A stretch of 57,716 nt of DNA, from the NCBI GenBank assembly GCA_964494505.1, contig CAZBRO010000031.1, positions 1-57,716 on the forward strand. Direction: 5' to 3'. The stretch comes from CAIYRG01 sp964494505. GTDB taxonomy: Bacteria > Pseudomonadota > Alphaproteobacteria > Micropepsales > Micropepsaceae. The notes under the pieces were generated by a model, which worked only from the letters and a program-made list of their open reading frames with translations, ran no database searches and was not told the DNA's origin. Below, piece after piece: positions 24,294-33,406 of this stretch. The translations under genes were made by a program, and so were the position numbers. The first letter of the stretch is position 1, and each line of letters begins with the position of its first letter.

Positions 24294-27200
24294 ATGGGAT
24301 TCACCGATCTTTTCGTCAAGAAGCCGGTGCTGGCGACAGTCGTCAGCCTCCTCATTCTCGTGCTCGGCCTGCGCGCGCTCCTGTCGCTGCCCGTCCGGCA
24401 ATATCCCCGCACCGAGAACGCCGTCGTCACCGTGACCACGGCCTATTACGGCGCCGATCCCGACGTGGTGGCGGGCTTCATCACCCAGCCGCTCGAAAAC
24501 GCGATCGCCCAGGCCAACGGCATCGACTACATCACCTCGGCGAGCACCAACAGCCTTTCGACCATCACCGTGAATCTGCGGCTGAACTACGACTACAACC
24601 GCGCGGTGACGGAGATCACCAGCAAGATCAGCTCGGTGCTGAACCGGCTGCCGCCGCAGACGCAGCCGCCCGTCCTGCAGGTTCAGGTCGGCCAGGCGAT
24701 CTCGGCGATGTATCTCGGCTTCCGCTCCAGCGTGCTGGAGCCCAACCAGATCACCGATTACCTCGTGCGCGTGGTGCAGCCCAAGCTCCAGGCGGTGCCC
24801 GGCGTTCAGACGGTGAACCTGTTCGGGGCGCGGAATTTCGCGCTTCGTGCGTGGCTCGATCCCTCGAAGCTTGCCGCCTACGGCCTGACGGCGGCGGACA
24901 TCAACCAGGCGCTCGCCAACAACGACTATATTTCGGGGCTCGGCGCCACCAAGGGCCAGATGGTCCAGGTGAACCTGGTGGCCTCGACCGGGCTGCATTC
25001 GCTGGATGAATTCCGCAACCTTGTCGTCAAGCAGGCCAATGGCGCGGTCGTGCGGCTTTCGGATGTGTCCACCGTCGTGCTGGGCGCGGAGGACTACAAC
25101 ACCAATATTTCCTACAACGGCCAAAGTTCCATCGCGTTGTCGATCGACATCGCCCCAGACGCAAACCTGCTCGACGTGATGAAGCAGGTCCATACGGTCT
25201 TCCCGCAGATTCAGTCGCAGCTTCCCCAAGGGTTGGAGGGCGCGATCCTCTACGACGCCTCGCAATTCGTGGATACCGCCATCAGCGAGGTGGAAAGCAC
25301 CATCGTCCAGACCCTGCTAATCGTGATGCTGGTGGTATTCCTGTTCCTGGGTTCGATCCGCACGGTGATGATTCCCATCGTCGCGATTCCGCTTTCGCTG
25401 ATCGGCGCCTTCATGATCATGCTGGTGCTGGGATTCTCGATCAATCTGCTGTCGCTCCTCGCCATGGTTCTGGCCATCGGCCTGGTGGTCGACGACGCGA
25501 TCATCGTGGTGGAGAACGTGCACCGCCACATCAACGAAGGCGCACGCCCCTTCGATGCGGCACTCCAGGCGGCGCGGGAATTGGGCGGCCCCATCATCGC
25601 GATGACGGCCGTCCTGATCGCGGTCTTTCTGCCCATCGCTTTCCAGGGCGGGCTGACGGGCGCGCTGTTCATCGAATTCGCCTTCACGCTGGTCGGCACG
25701 ATCATCATTTCGACCATCGTCGCGCTGACGCTATCGCCCATGATGTGCTCGAAACTGCTCAAGCCGCACGGCGAGCAGGACCGCGGCATCCAGGCGGCCA
25801 TTACGCGTTTCATCGACAAACGCTTCGACGGGCTGCACCGTTTCTACAGCCGCCGCCTGAACGGGGTGCTGAACTACATCCCGGTGACGGTCGCGTTTGC
25901 GGTGATCGTGATCGTCGGAACGTCCGCGTTATGGATGACGACCCAGCAGGAGCTTGCGCCGCAGGAGGACCAGGGCTTCATCTTCGCCTTCGGCCCGGGT
26001 TCGCCGACCGCTTCGGTGACGCAGTACAGCGAGTTCTCCGCCGCCGTCTACAACAAGATGAAGACAAATCCGAACATCGATTTCCTCTTCCAGATGGATT
26101 CGCCCAACCGGCTGATGAAATTCTTTGCGCTGAAGCCGTGGGACGCGCGGGCAGAAAATTCGGTTGAAGTGCAGCAGGACGTGCAGAACCAGCTGGTGCA
26201 ATTCCCGCCCTTCAACGATTTCTTCGTGTCCCAGCCTCCGCCGCTGCCGTCGAGCTTCGGCGCGCCGGTGCAGTTCGTCATCAGCACGACCGAATCCTTC
26301 GACCGCCTGAACGAGGCGGTGCAGAAATTCATGACCGAGGTCCGCGACAGCAAGAAGTTCTTTTTTGCCGAACCCGATCTCAAGATCGACCGGCCCCAGG
26401 TCACGGTCGACATCGACCGCGACAAGGCGGCCGTGATGGGCCTTTCGATGAGCGATATCGGCAACGCGCTGGCCGCGATGCTGGGCGGCGGCTATGTCAA
26501 TTATTTCAGTATGGAGGGCCGCTCCTATCGGGTGATGGCCCAGGCCGATCAGCCCTTCCGCCTCAACGCGGACCAGATTCTCAATTACTACATCCGGTCG
26601 CCGAACGGGTCGCTGGTGCCGCTGTCCACGGTCGCCAAGATCACCACCCAGACCACGCCGGAATCGCTTTCGCACTTTCAGCAGCTCAATGCCGCAACGA
26701 TCAATCTCGCGCCGGGCTTCGGCATGACGCAGGGCGATGCGCTCACCTATCTGCAGCAGGTCGCCTCCCGCACGCTGCCGCAGGGCTACATCATCGATTA
26801 TGCCGGCACCTCGCGGCAATACATGCAGGAATCGAGCGGCTTCCTGACCCTGCTGTTCTTCGCCGCGGTGATCATCTTCCTGGTGCTGGCGGCTTTGTTC
26901 GAAAGCTTCCGCGATCCCTTCATCATCCTGATCTCGGTACCGATGTCGATTGCCGGCGCGATGGTGGCGATGCATATCGTGGGAGGATTGCGCGTCTTCT
27001 ATCCGAACGTGATGCAATTCGGCGGGGCGACTCTGAACATCTACACACTCGTCGGAATCGTGACGCTGATGGGCCTCATCAGCAAGCACGGGATTCTGAT
27101 CGTCGATGTGGCGAACCGCCTGCAGCGCGAAGGCCATGCCAAGCGTGACGCGGTCGAACTCGCGGCCGGCATCCGGCTCCGGCCTATCCTGATGACCACC

Positions 27201-27419
27201 GCGGCGATGGTGCTGGGCGTGGTGCCGCTGCTGCTCTCCACAGGCGCTGGCGCGGTGGCGCGCTTCGCGATGGGGCTGGTGATCTTCAGCGGGATCTCGA
27301 TCGGCACGCTGTTCACGCTGTTCGTGGTGCCGACGTTCTACATCCTGATCGCCAAGGATTTCTCGCGCGTGCGCGCCCGCGTCGCCGCACTCCAGGCCCA
27401 TCCGGTGCCGGGCGAGTAG
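24294..27419 (+). CDS. RND multidrug efflux pump, HAE-1 family
   Basis: A full-length 1041-residue inner-membrane pump. It has 12 predicted membrane helices in two halves with large periplasmic loops after helices 1 and 7. The proton-relay aspartates are in LAIGLVVDDAIIVVEN (helix 4), and the conserved lysine is in MGLISKHGILIV (helix 10). It would export hydrophobic compounds by proton antiport with the two preceding proteins. It starts 12 bases after the adaptor gene with GGAAAGG as ribosome site. The substrate is not predictable. Confidence 0.96.
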   Translation: MGFTDLFVKKPVLATVVSLLILVLGLRALLSLPVRQYPRTENAVVTVTTAYYGADPDVVAGFITQPLENAIAQANGIDYITSASTNSLSTITVNLRLNYDYNRAVTEITSKISSVLNRLPPQTQPPVLQVQVGQAISAMYLGFRSSVLEPNQITDYLVRVVQPKLQAVPGVQTVNLFGARNFALRAWLDPSKLAAYGLTAADINQALANNDYISGLGATKGQMVQVNLVASTGLHSLDEFRNLVVKQANGAVVRLSDVSTVVLGAEDYNTNISYNGQSSIALSIDIAPDANLLDVMKQVHTVFPQIQSQLPQGLEGAILYDASQFVDTAISEVESTIVQTLLIVMLVVFLFLGSIRTVMIPIVAIPLSLIGAFMIMLVLGFSINLLSLLAMVLAIGLVVDDAIIVVENVHRHINEGARPFDAALQAARELGGPIIAMTAVLIAVFLPIAFQGGLTGALFIEFAFTLVGTIIISTIVALTLSPMMCSKLLKPHGEQDRGIQAAITRFIDKRFDGLHRFYSRRLNGVLNYIPVTVAFAVIVIVGTSALWMTTQQELAPQEDQGFIFAFGPGSPTASVTQYSEFSAAVYNKMKTNPNIDFLFQMDSPNRLMKFFALKPWDARAENSVEVQQDVQNQLVQFPPFNDFFVSQPPPLPSSFGAPVQFVISTTESFDRLNEAVQKFMTEVRDSKKFFFAEPDLKIDRPQVTVDIDRDKAAVMGLSMSDIGNALAAMLGGGYVNYFSMEGRSYRVMAQADQPFRLNADQILNYYIRSPNGSLVPLSTVAKITTQTTPESLSHFQQLNAATINLAPGFGMTQGDALTYLQQVASRTLPQGYIIDYAGTSRQYMQESSGFLTLLFFAAVIIFLVLAALFESFRDPFIILISVPMSIAGAMVAMHIVGGLRVFYPNVMQFGGATLNIYTLVGIVTLMGLISKHGILIVDVANRLQREGHAKRDAVELAAGIRLRPILMTTAAMVLGVVPLLLSTGAGAVARFAMGLVIFSGISIGTLFTLFVVPTFYILIAKDFSRVRARVAALQAHPVPGE

Positions 27420-27481
27420 TTCGCCTCGCCTGACCGGTCCCGCCTGCCCGGCCATGCCCAAGTGGAAGCGCTCCTGAAGTT

Positions 27482-27500
27482 CGGCTACTTATTGTAGCCG
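27482..27500 (+). promoter_or_regulatory. Leader hairpin before the 538-residue membrane protein gene
   Basis: CGGCTAC (27482-27488) and GTAGCCG (27494-27500) form a perfect 7-bp stem with a TTATT loop, ending 12 bases before the ATG at 27513. There is no T run, so a role in translation or mRNA stability is as likely as termination. Confidence 0.35.
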
Positions 27501-27512
27501 GGGGCAGCCACC

Positions 27513-29129
27513 ATGCCACCACAGGCGACAGCATCATCGCAACCGCGTATTCGGGCCGGGATATTCAGCCTCTTCGGCCTGATCGCCCTGATCGCGCTTG
27601 CCCCGTTTCAAGGACCGGTTGGGGGTTACACGCTGGCAGCGGGCGCGGCGGCGGCACTGTTCTATATCGTGAAGCATTGGATCACGCTGGAGCGTGTGTC
27701 CGGGCCGGCCGTAAAGGACCGGCGGTTCCGCCGCATTCCCGAGGAGCGCCAAAGCGCCATCCGGCGAATCGCGTCCGGCGCGTTCGGCGATTTCTCACAG
27801 ATGGCGCGCGCGTGCATGCTGGCGGGCGCGCTGGTGATGACCGTTCAGATCGGGCTCAATTTCTGGCGGGATTGGATCAGCGCCGATCAGGTCGCGCACT
27901 GGGAATACGCAATCGCCCATTCGATGGCGCAGGCAAAAGCGGTTCTGTCGCTGAGGCACGTCACGCTTGCCGCCCTTGCATTGTGCGCCGCTTCCCTTGT
28001 GTTTCACTCGGCGCGGCCGATTGCGGTGGCGGCGCGGGCGCGAAAAATCGCTGCCCGTGTGCTTGGCGTGCTCGCCTTCGCGACGAGCTTCACGTTCGTC
28101 ACGGCCGATCGCGCACCCGTCCTTTATGAGCAGCACATCGCTCCCATCAGGGCTGCGATCCTGGGAGACCTTCGTAAGACCGGCGAGGCGCGTCAGGATA
28201 CCGCCGTCCTTCACTGGATCACCGCGGACTGGTCGGCGATGGACACCAGCGAAAGCGAGGCGGACCTCGGGGCCGATCTGCGTGCGCTGTTCGATGCGGG
28301 AAACGCAAGATGCAGGGAAACGCTGGATGCCTATGAGCGCGGTTTCAAGAAGATTTCGGCTGACCCGTTCGGGCGTCTGAACAGGACCTTGACCGGCAAC
28401 AATTGCGAAAACCTTTTCAATGGGTGGCTGGCGGGGGAGATGGTGCGCCAGGATGCCGCCGCGCGCGGCAACGTCCAGGACGCATCTCGTCCCGTCGATC
28501 CAGCATGGATTTACGACGTCGCGACGGACGCCGACCCGGTTTCCCGCTATGTGCTCAAGGGTGGCGACCCGCCCGATCCGGATAGCCTCGATCGATATCG
28601 CCGAAAAGTTGCGGACGCGGCGGCGGATGCGGTAGCCGCGCGTGCCGCCATTCGCGGCATCCTCGTCGAAAATATCGTTTCTCTCGTCGGCCCGGATTCA
28701 TCGGCCGAGGTCGCGAAATTCATCGACGCTATCGTGAGCCAGAGCGTCAGCCTCGTCGTATCGCGGGTGGAAGCGCGGGTGGCGCGGCTCTGGGCGGCAT
28801 TCAAAGGCCGTCCTTCAAGCGCGTTCCAGCCCGCCGAAGGCGCTCGGACCGTGGACCGCCCCGCACCCTTCGTCGGCACGCCGCGTTCGGTTTTTGCAAA
28901 CGAAAGCGGGACGGATCGGGACGTCCTCATTCGCGCAATGACGATGCGAGCCGAGGGCGCGGGCATTTTCAAGGATGCCCCGTCGGAGGAACAAAGGGGC
29001 GAGGCCGAAGCGAGAGCCGTAGAGTCCCGCAACGGCTTGCTGTCAGCGAGAAACAATGCCGGCAGGCTGGGGCGGGACCGGAAACCCTCGGATATTTCTC
29101 GTCCTGCGCAGCCCGAGTTCGATCGATAG
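27513..29129 (+). CDS. Membrane protein of unknown function
   Basis: A 538-residue protein I do not recognise. The first 210 residues hold about five hydrophobic segments (for example GIFSLFGLIALIALAPF, VGGYTLAAGAAAALFYIV, ACMLAGALVMTVQIGL, LAALALCAASLVF, ARVLGVLAFATSFTFVT). The remaining 330 residues are soluble and charged, with two isolated cysteines (NARCRETLD, GNNCENLF) and a Ser/Arg-rich tail. The ATG follows a GGGGG-containing leader and a small hairpin. Codon and base use match the neighbours. It follows the RND operon by 93 bases and is convergent with the kinase gene. Confidence 0.7.
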   Translation: MPPQATASSQPRIRAGIFSLFGLIALIALAPFQGPVGGYTLAAGAAAALFYIVKHWITLERVSGPAVKDRRFRRIPEERQSAIRRIASGAFGDFSQMARACMLAGALVMTVQIGLNFWRDWISADQVAHWEYAIAHSMAQAKAVLSLRHVTLAALALCAASLVFHSARPIAVAARARKIAARVLGVLAFATSFTFVTADRAPVLYEQHIAPIRAAILGDLRKTGEARQDTAVLHWITADWSAMDTSESEADLGADLRALFDAGNARCRETLDAYERGFKKISADPFGRLNRTLTGNNCENLFNGWLAGEMVRQDAAARGNVQDASRPVDPAWIYDVATDADPVSRYVLKGGDPPDPDSLDRYRRKVADAAADAVAARAAIRGILVENIVSLVGPDSSAEVAKFIDAIVSQSVSLVVSRVEARVARLWAAFKGRPSSAFQPAEGARTVDRPAPFVGTPRSVFANESGTDRDVLIRAMTMRAEGAGIFKDAPSEEQRGEAEARAVESRNGLLSARNNAGRLGRDRKPSDISRPAQPEFDR

Positions 29130-29136
29130 GAACGTT

Positions 29137-30042
29137 CTACTCCGCGGCGATTTTCGCCGGAGGATATTGCCTTTCCGTCTCTTCGACCTCGGCGAGGGAA
29201 GGAAGCCGCGCCTCGTTGCCGAGATAGCGGATCGCGTGCGCGGACGCCGCGCGAGCAAAGCGGAAATGTGCATCCCAGGCGGCCTCGGGATGCATCATAT
29301 GGAAATACACATAAGCCCCGTGAAAGACATCGCCCGCACCATTGGTGTCGACGATTTCCGCTTTCGGCACGGCAAGCGCCGGCATCATCGCGACCTCGCC
29401 CTTTTCGTCGTACCAGAGGAGGCCCTTTTCGCCCATGGTGACGCCGCCGATTTTGCAGCCCTTTTGCTTGAGCAGGTCGAGAGAGGCCTCGGCCGAAATC
29501 TCCAATTGCTCGCAGAAGCGTTCCGACAGCACCGCCGCATCGATGAAGGAAAGCACCTCCATGCTGTTGCTGCGGACGCCGCCGCCATCGAGCGAGGTGA
29601 AGATGCCCGCCTCCCGGCAGGCCTTCGCGTAATACAGCGCCGCATCGGTCATGTGCCCGTCGAGATGAAGCGCGCGGCAGCCGGTAAGATTGAGCGGCGG
29701 GAAGGGATGGACGTAATCGTCGTCGCGCAGGCGCAGGATGGCGCGCTTCCCGTCGTTCGGCATGACAAACGAGAGCGAGGAGCGTTTGACTTTGCGCGCC
29801 GTCACCGACACCTGATATTTCGCGGCCATGTCGAGGAACATGCGGCCGAGCCAATCGTCGGCGACCGACGTCAGCAAATCGGGACGGGTTCCGAGCTTGG
29901 CGCAGCAAAACGCCGCCGTGACGGCATTGCCGCCGAACGAGACCGAATAATCGCGAGCGACGCCCTTTTCATCGCCGGTCGGAATGTGGTCCGTCAGGAA
30001 CGTCACATCGATATAGGTTTGTCCGATAAACAGGGCTTCCAT
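29137..30042 (-). CDS. PfkB family carbohydrate kinase
   Basis: A 301-residue ribokinase-like enzyme. The second PfkB signature and catalytic base are in DTNGAGDVFHGAYVY near residue 250; the N-terminal signature region is YSVSFGGNAVTAAFCCAKLG. It phosphorylates a sugar or nucleoside using ATP; the substrate is unknown. The ATG at 30042 is seven bases after GAGG; a TTG one codon earlier is less likely. It lies nine bases after the GT41-like gene, so the two are one operon and the kinase may supply an activated-sugar precursor. Confidence 0.88.
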   Translation of the reverse strand: MEALFIGQTYIDVTFLTDHIPTGDEKGVARDYSVSFGGNAVTAAFCCAKLGTRPDLLTSVADDWLGRMFLDMAAKYQVSVTARKVKRSSLSFVMPNDGKRAILRLRDDDYVHPFPPLNLTGCRALHLDGHMTDAALYYAKACREAGIFTSLDGGGVRSNSMEVLSFIDAAVLSERFCEQLEISAEASLDLLKQKGCKIGGVTMGEKGLLWYDEKGEVAMMPALAVPKAEIVDTNGAGDVFHGAYVYFHMMHPEAAWDAHFRFARAASAHAIRYLGNEARLPSLAEVEETERQYPPAKIAAE

Positions 30043-30051
30043 CAAGCAACC

Positions 30052-31911
30052 TCAGGCATGGGCCGGGACGCTTGTCTTTGCCTGCACCGAAGGCCAGATC
30101 AGAGCGGCAATCGCCTGGGAAAAGATACGCGCGTCGCCGGAGAAGAAGGCGGCGTCGAGGTCGGCGTGCTGGACGATATCGGAGCAATGAGCGCGCCAGC
30201 CGGCATCGTCGATCATGCGAACGGTGGCCGCCACATACTCGTCCGCCGTCTTGGCGGCGAGTTCGGGCGGCAGACCGATCCGGGCGAAGATCGCGACATC
30301 GGCGTGGGCATGCGCCTCGGGTCCGTCGAGGCAGATACCCGGGAGTCCCAGCCGGAAGGAATCCACGATGCTGTTCATGTTCCCATAGGGGAACGGGCAC
30401 AGGAACATGTCGCAGCGCGACAGCCGCTCCATATAGGTGTCATGGGGGGCTTCGGGAAAAACCTTCGCTCCGGGAATTCGCGATTTGACCACGCGGGCGA
30501 GCTCGACATAGGGCAAGCCCGTGCCGGCCAGCGGAAAGAACTGGAATTCGGTCGGCGTTCTCACCTCTCTGGCGATGCGGGCGAGCGCGTCGAACAGAAG
30601 CGGATTGAGCTTCATGGTGGAGGCGGGAATGGCGACGCGCACGGTCCCATCCGGAAGCGGGCGCGGCATCGGCGTAAAGGGGCGCGGCGCGAACGGCATC
30701 GCCGCGCGCGGCAGTCCCAGGACTTTTTCCGAAAACGTGTCCTCGGAGCCGACAAAATCTTCCGGCAGGATGAAATAATCCATCGCCGCGCTCATGGTCG
30801 TCGCCGTGTGGCCGAACGAAACACATTGGACGGGCGCCAGTCTCAGCGAGGCAAGCGCAATCACATGGGGCACCATGCCGACGCCCAGGTAGAAGACGAG
30901 CGCGGGCTTGCGCGCCGAAATCGCTTCCGACATGACGCGAATGCCTTGCATGAATTCGCCCGACGCGGCGGGGATGACTTCGTCGAAGAAATCCGCGACC
31001 TCCGAGCCCGTGGGATCCGGATAGATCAGACCCGCGACATGGAAGCGTTCGCGCAAGGATTTGACCGCTTTGGAATGCGTGCGGAACACGGCATGTCCGG
31101 GTAGCAGATGCTCGGCGACGACCACGATGGTCGGGCGCTCGCCGCGGCGCTCCTCGAGGGTGGCCTCCGATTCGACGCAGCCAGCATCCAGGCACGCCTG
31201 GCGCATCTGCACCATCAGGGGGCGCTTGATGGCGTGCTTCCTGGGCGACACCGCGTAGCTGCAATGCATGTAGATTTCCGGCAGACGCGCCAGCGTCATG
31301 CTCCCGAACTTGACGTCCGAAAGCCGGTCCGGAAGCCATTCCAGCAGCCGCTCGCGGAATTCGAAGGCGCGCGACGAGAATACATAACGCGAACTGATAT
31401 ATTGCAGGAAGGCAAGGGCCGCCCCCACCGGGTTCGCCCGCCAGAATTGCTCGAAATCGACCCCGATGCGCGAATTCAGCGACAGCAGAAGAAGAAGGCG
31501 GAGAAAATTCTCGCCTTCGAAGGTCATCTGATTGGCGCCGGCGCCGGCTCCCAAAACATGGAAGAAGGAATCGGAAATACGGAACCCGCTCAGCGAAAAG
31601 ACCAGATCGATCCAGCGGTGGTGCAGCAGCAATTTTTCGTAATCAGCTGCACTTAAGGAAAATCCCGTATCGGTCAGAAGCCGTCCGAGCGCGGCGGCAA
31701 ACCGGGTGCAGAAGACAAGCGCGATCTCGTCGTCATCGGTGATCGAGGCGAGATAGCCGAGATCGACATTGTCCAGCCGGCCATAGCGTTCGTCCATCGC
31801 ATGGAGGATGGCCGACAGGAGCTGCAGCGCTGCCGGGTGGTCGCGCCGGGCAACCAGGCGTTCAAACTGTGCAAGCGACGGACGCGAGGTCACGGCATTT
31901 GTGGAGTCCAA
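30052..31911 (-). CDS. HMW1C-like (GT41) protein glycosyltransferase
   Basis: About 619 residues. The N-terminal third is all alpha-helical, and the C-terminal half is a GT-B fold. FGHTATTMSAAMDYFI followed by EDFVGSEDTFSEKVLGLP, then FPYGNMNSIVDSFRLGLPG and GPEAHAHADVAIFARIGLP, closely follow the HMW1C/ApNGT pattern. Those enzymes attach glucose from UDP-glucose to asparagine of adhesins in the cytoplasm. No adhesin or autotransporter gene is adjacent. Start choice: TTG at 31911 with AAGGA eight bases above; a GTG at 31890 or a TTG at 31977 are alternatives. Confidence 0.75.
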   Translation of the reverse strand: MDSTNAVTSRPSLAQFERLVARRDHPAALQLLSAILHAMDERYGRLDNVDLGYLASITDDDEIALVFCTRFAAALGRLLTDTGFSLSAADYEKLLLHHRWIDLVFSLSGFRISDSFFHVLGAGAGANQMTFEGENFLRLLLLLSLNSRIGVDFEQFWRANPVGAALAFLQYISSRYVFSSRAFEFRERLLEWLPDRLSDVKFGSMTLARLPEIYMHCSYAVSPRKHAIKRPLMVQMRQACLDAGCVESEATLEERRGERPTIVVVAEHLLPGHAVFRTHSKAVKSLRERFHVAGLIYPDPTGSEVADFFDEVIPAASGEFMQGIRVMSEAISARKPALVFYLGVGMVPHVIALASLRLAPVQCVSFGHTATTMSAAMDYFILPEDFVGSEDTFSEKVLGLPRAAMPFAPRPFTPMPRPLPDGTVRVAIPASTMKLNPLLFDALARIAREVRTPTEFQFFPLAGTGLPYVELARVVKSRIPGAKVFPEAPHDTYMERLSRCDMFLCPFPYGNMNSIVDSFRLGLPGICLDGPEAHAHADVAIFARIGLPPELAAKTADEYVAATVRMIDDAGWRAHCSDIVQHADLDAAFFSGDARIFSQAIAALIWPSVQAKTSVPAHA

Positions 31912-32257
31912 GTCACGGTTCCTTGCGAAGAGAAGGGAGCTTGAGGGGTTTTGGGCTTTTCGCCGGGCGTTTGGCAAGTGTCGCTTGATGCGGCGGAAGC
32001 GTCAAACGCATGGTCCAGTACATCTCCCCGGCCGATTTCGCGAAATTCGCTTGCAAGGGCCGAAGCTGCCGGTAAGACAATGTATCTGTAACGGCGCCAA
32101 ATGTTCTTGGCGACGTTATGCCGGACCGGCTTGGCGCGAGGGGCCGGAGCGGCGGGGTCAGCATTGGCGCGAACGGGGGCCTTTTCGGGCGCACCCCGAG
32201 GATTCGCGCAACTCCGGCCAAGGGGGAGGCGGGGGAGCAACGAGGCGTGTACGACGC
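31912..32257. other. Divergent intergenic region of the glycosylation island
   Basis: About 350 bases between the GT41-like gene and the pyruvyl-transferase-like gene. A possible plus-strand promoter is TTGCAA (32051-32056) with TAAGAC (32073-32078) 16 bases on. Open frames run through on both strands but look like non-coding high-GC sequence. No palindrome stands out. Confidence 0.4.
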
Positions 32258-33388
32258 ATGGCGACCAAGGACCTTCTCGGCCTTTATATGCAGCAATTGC
32301 GCGACATCTTCGCGCCCACCATCCCTCGGGACAAAAGCCTGGCGCTGGTCGATTTCCCGGATTCCGCCAACTGCGGAGATCACGCGATCTGGCTCGGCGA
32401 GAAAAGACTGCTTTCGGAACTCGGCATTCCGGTCGCCTATGAATGTTCGGCCCAGACCTACGATCGCGATGCGATGGCCGCCAAGATCGGCAACGGCACG
32501 ATCATGCTGCATGGCGGGGGAAATTTCGGCGACCGGTATCCGCTGTATCACGAATTCCGGCTGAGAGTGCTGAACGATTTCCCCCAGAACAAAGTGATCA
32601 TGTTCCCGCAGCAGGTCACCTTTCTGGACAATGAATACCTGCAGGGCACGGCGAATGCCGTGTCCCGGCATCCGGACGTCACATTGTTCGCGCGCGGGCT
32701 GATCGCGAAACATGTTCTCTCCCGCTATTTCGGAGACATCGCGCACATCGAAATGGCGCCCGACATGGCGCTCATGCTGGGTCCCCAGAAGCGGCTTTGC
32801 GACCCGCTCTACGACATCGTGTGGATCGCGCGCACCGATCAGGAGCGCGTCGGCGACCAGACGGAGGTGGCGGCGCGGCTGGCCTCCCAATCGGCGGCGA
32901 AATTGCTGCTGCCCTCCTTTCCCGATGGCGTGGAGATCAACATCGTGGTGAAGGAGAGGCCGCCCACCGTGTGCCTCACCGACTGGTATTCGCTGGTGTT
33001 CGAAAACGAGGACGCGCGCATCGCCTATCAGCGGCTCAGTTTCGATCAACGCGCGCTCGCGTCCCTGACGCGCGGGCTTTTTGTTCTATCGCTCGGGCGC
33101 GTGGTGATCACCGATCGTCTCCACGGACATATTTTTTGCCTGCTTCTTGGAATCCCGCATGTCTTTCTCAACAATGATTCGGGAAAGAACTGGGATTTCT
33201 ACGAGACCTGGACACGCGATTCTCCGCTTTGCCGGCTGGCGCGCAATCCGCAGGAAGCCTGGTCGCTGGCGCGCAACGCCGTCCCCAAGCTGAAGGAGAT
33301 GTCGGGCGAGGAATGGACTTGGCAGGGCGCCGATTCGTCGGCGCCTGCGCCTCCGGAAGCAAACAGGGCGGGCGGCATAAGCTGGTGA
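32258..33388 (+). CDS. Polysaccharide pyruvyl transferase family protein
   Basis: A 376-residue protein of the CsaB/ExoV-like family. Family marks are NCGDHAIWLGE near residue 36, MLHGGGNFGD near residue 86 and VVITDRLHGHIFCLLLGIPHVFL near residue 290, the typical GT-B-like nucleotide-binding end. Members add ketal-linked pyruvate to sugars of exopolysaccharide or cell-wall polymers, though some family members are other transferases. The ATG at 32258 starts MATKDLLGLYM; the ribosome site is weak. It is divergent from the GT41-like gene and probably belongs to the same surface-glycan function. Confidence 0.85.
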   Translation: MATKDLLGLYMQQLRDIFAPTIPRDKSLALVDFPDSANCGDHAIWLGEKRLLSELGIPVAYECSAQTYDRDAMAAKIGNGTIMLHGGGNFGDRYPLYHEFRLRVLNDFPQNKVIMFPQQVTFLDNEYLQGTANAVSRHPDVTLFARGLIAKHVLSRYFGDIAHIEMAPDMALMLGPQKRLCDPLYDIVWIARTDQERVGDQTEVAARLASQSAAKLLLPSFPDGVEINIVVKERPPTVCLTDWYSLVFENEDARIAYQRLSFDQRALASLTRGLFVLSLGRVVITDRLHGHIFCLLLGIPHVFLNNDSGKNWDFYETWTRDSPLCRLARNPQEAWSLARNAVPKLKEMSGEEWTWQGADSSAPAPPEANRAGGISW

Positions 33389-33406
33389 GCGCAGCCCTCC
33401 CGTAGC

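Noticed and set aside
23073..25265. A 730-codon minus-strand frame over the adaptor and pump genes
   Set aside because: It is antisense to clear RND genes and has no domain or ribosome site.
25929..27461. A 510-codon minus-strand frame over the RND pump
   Set aside because: Antisense shadow with His/Arg-rich composition.
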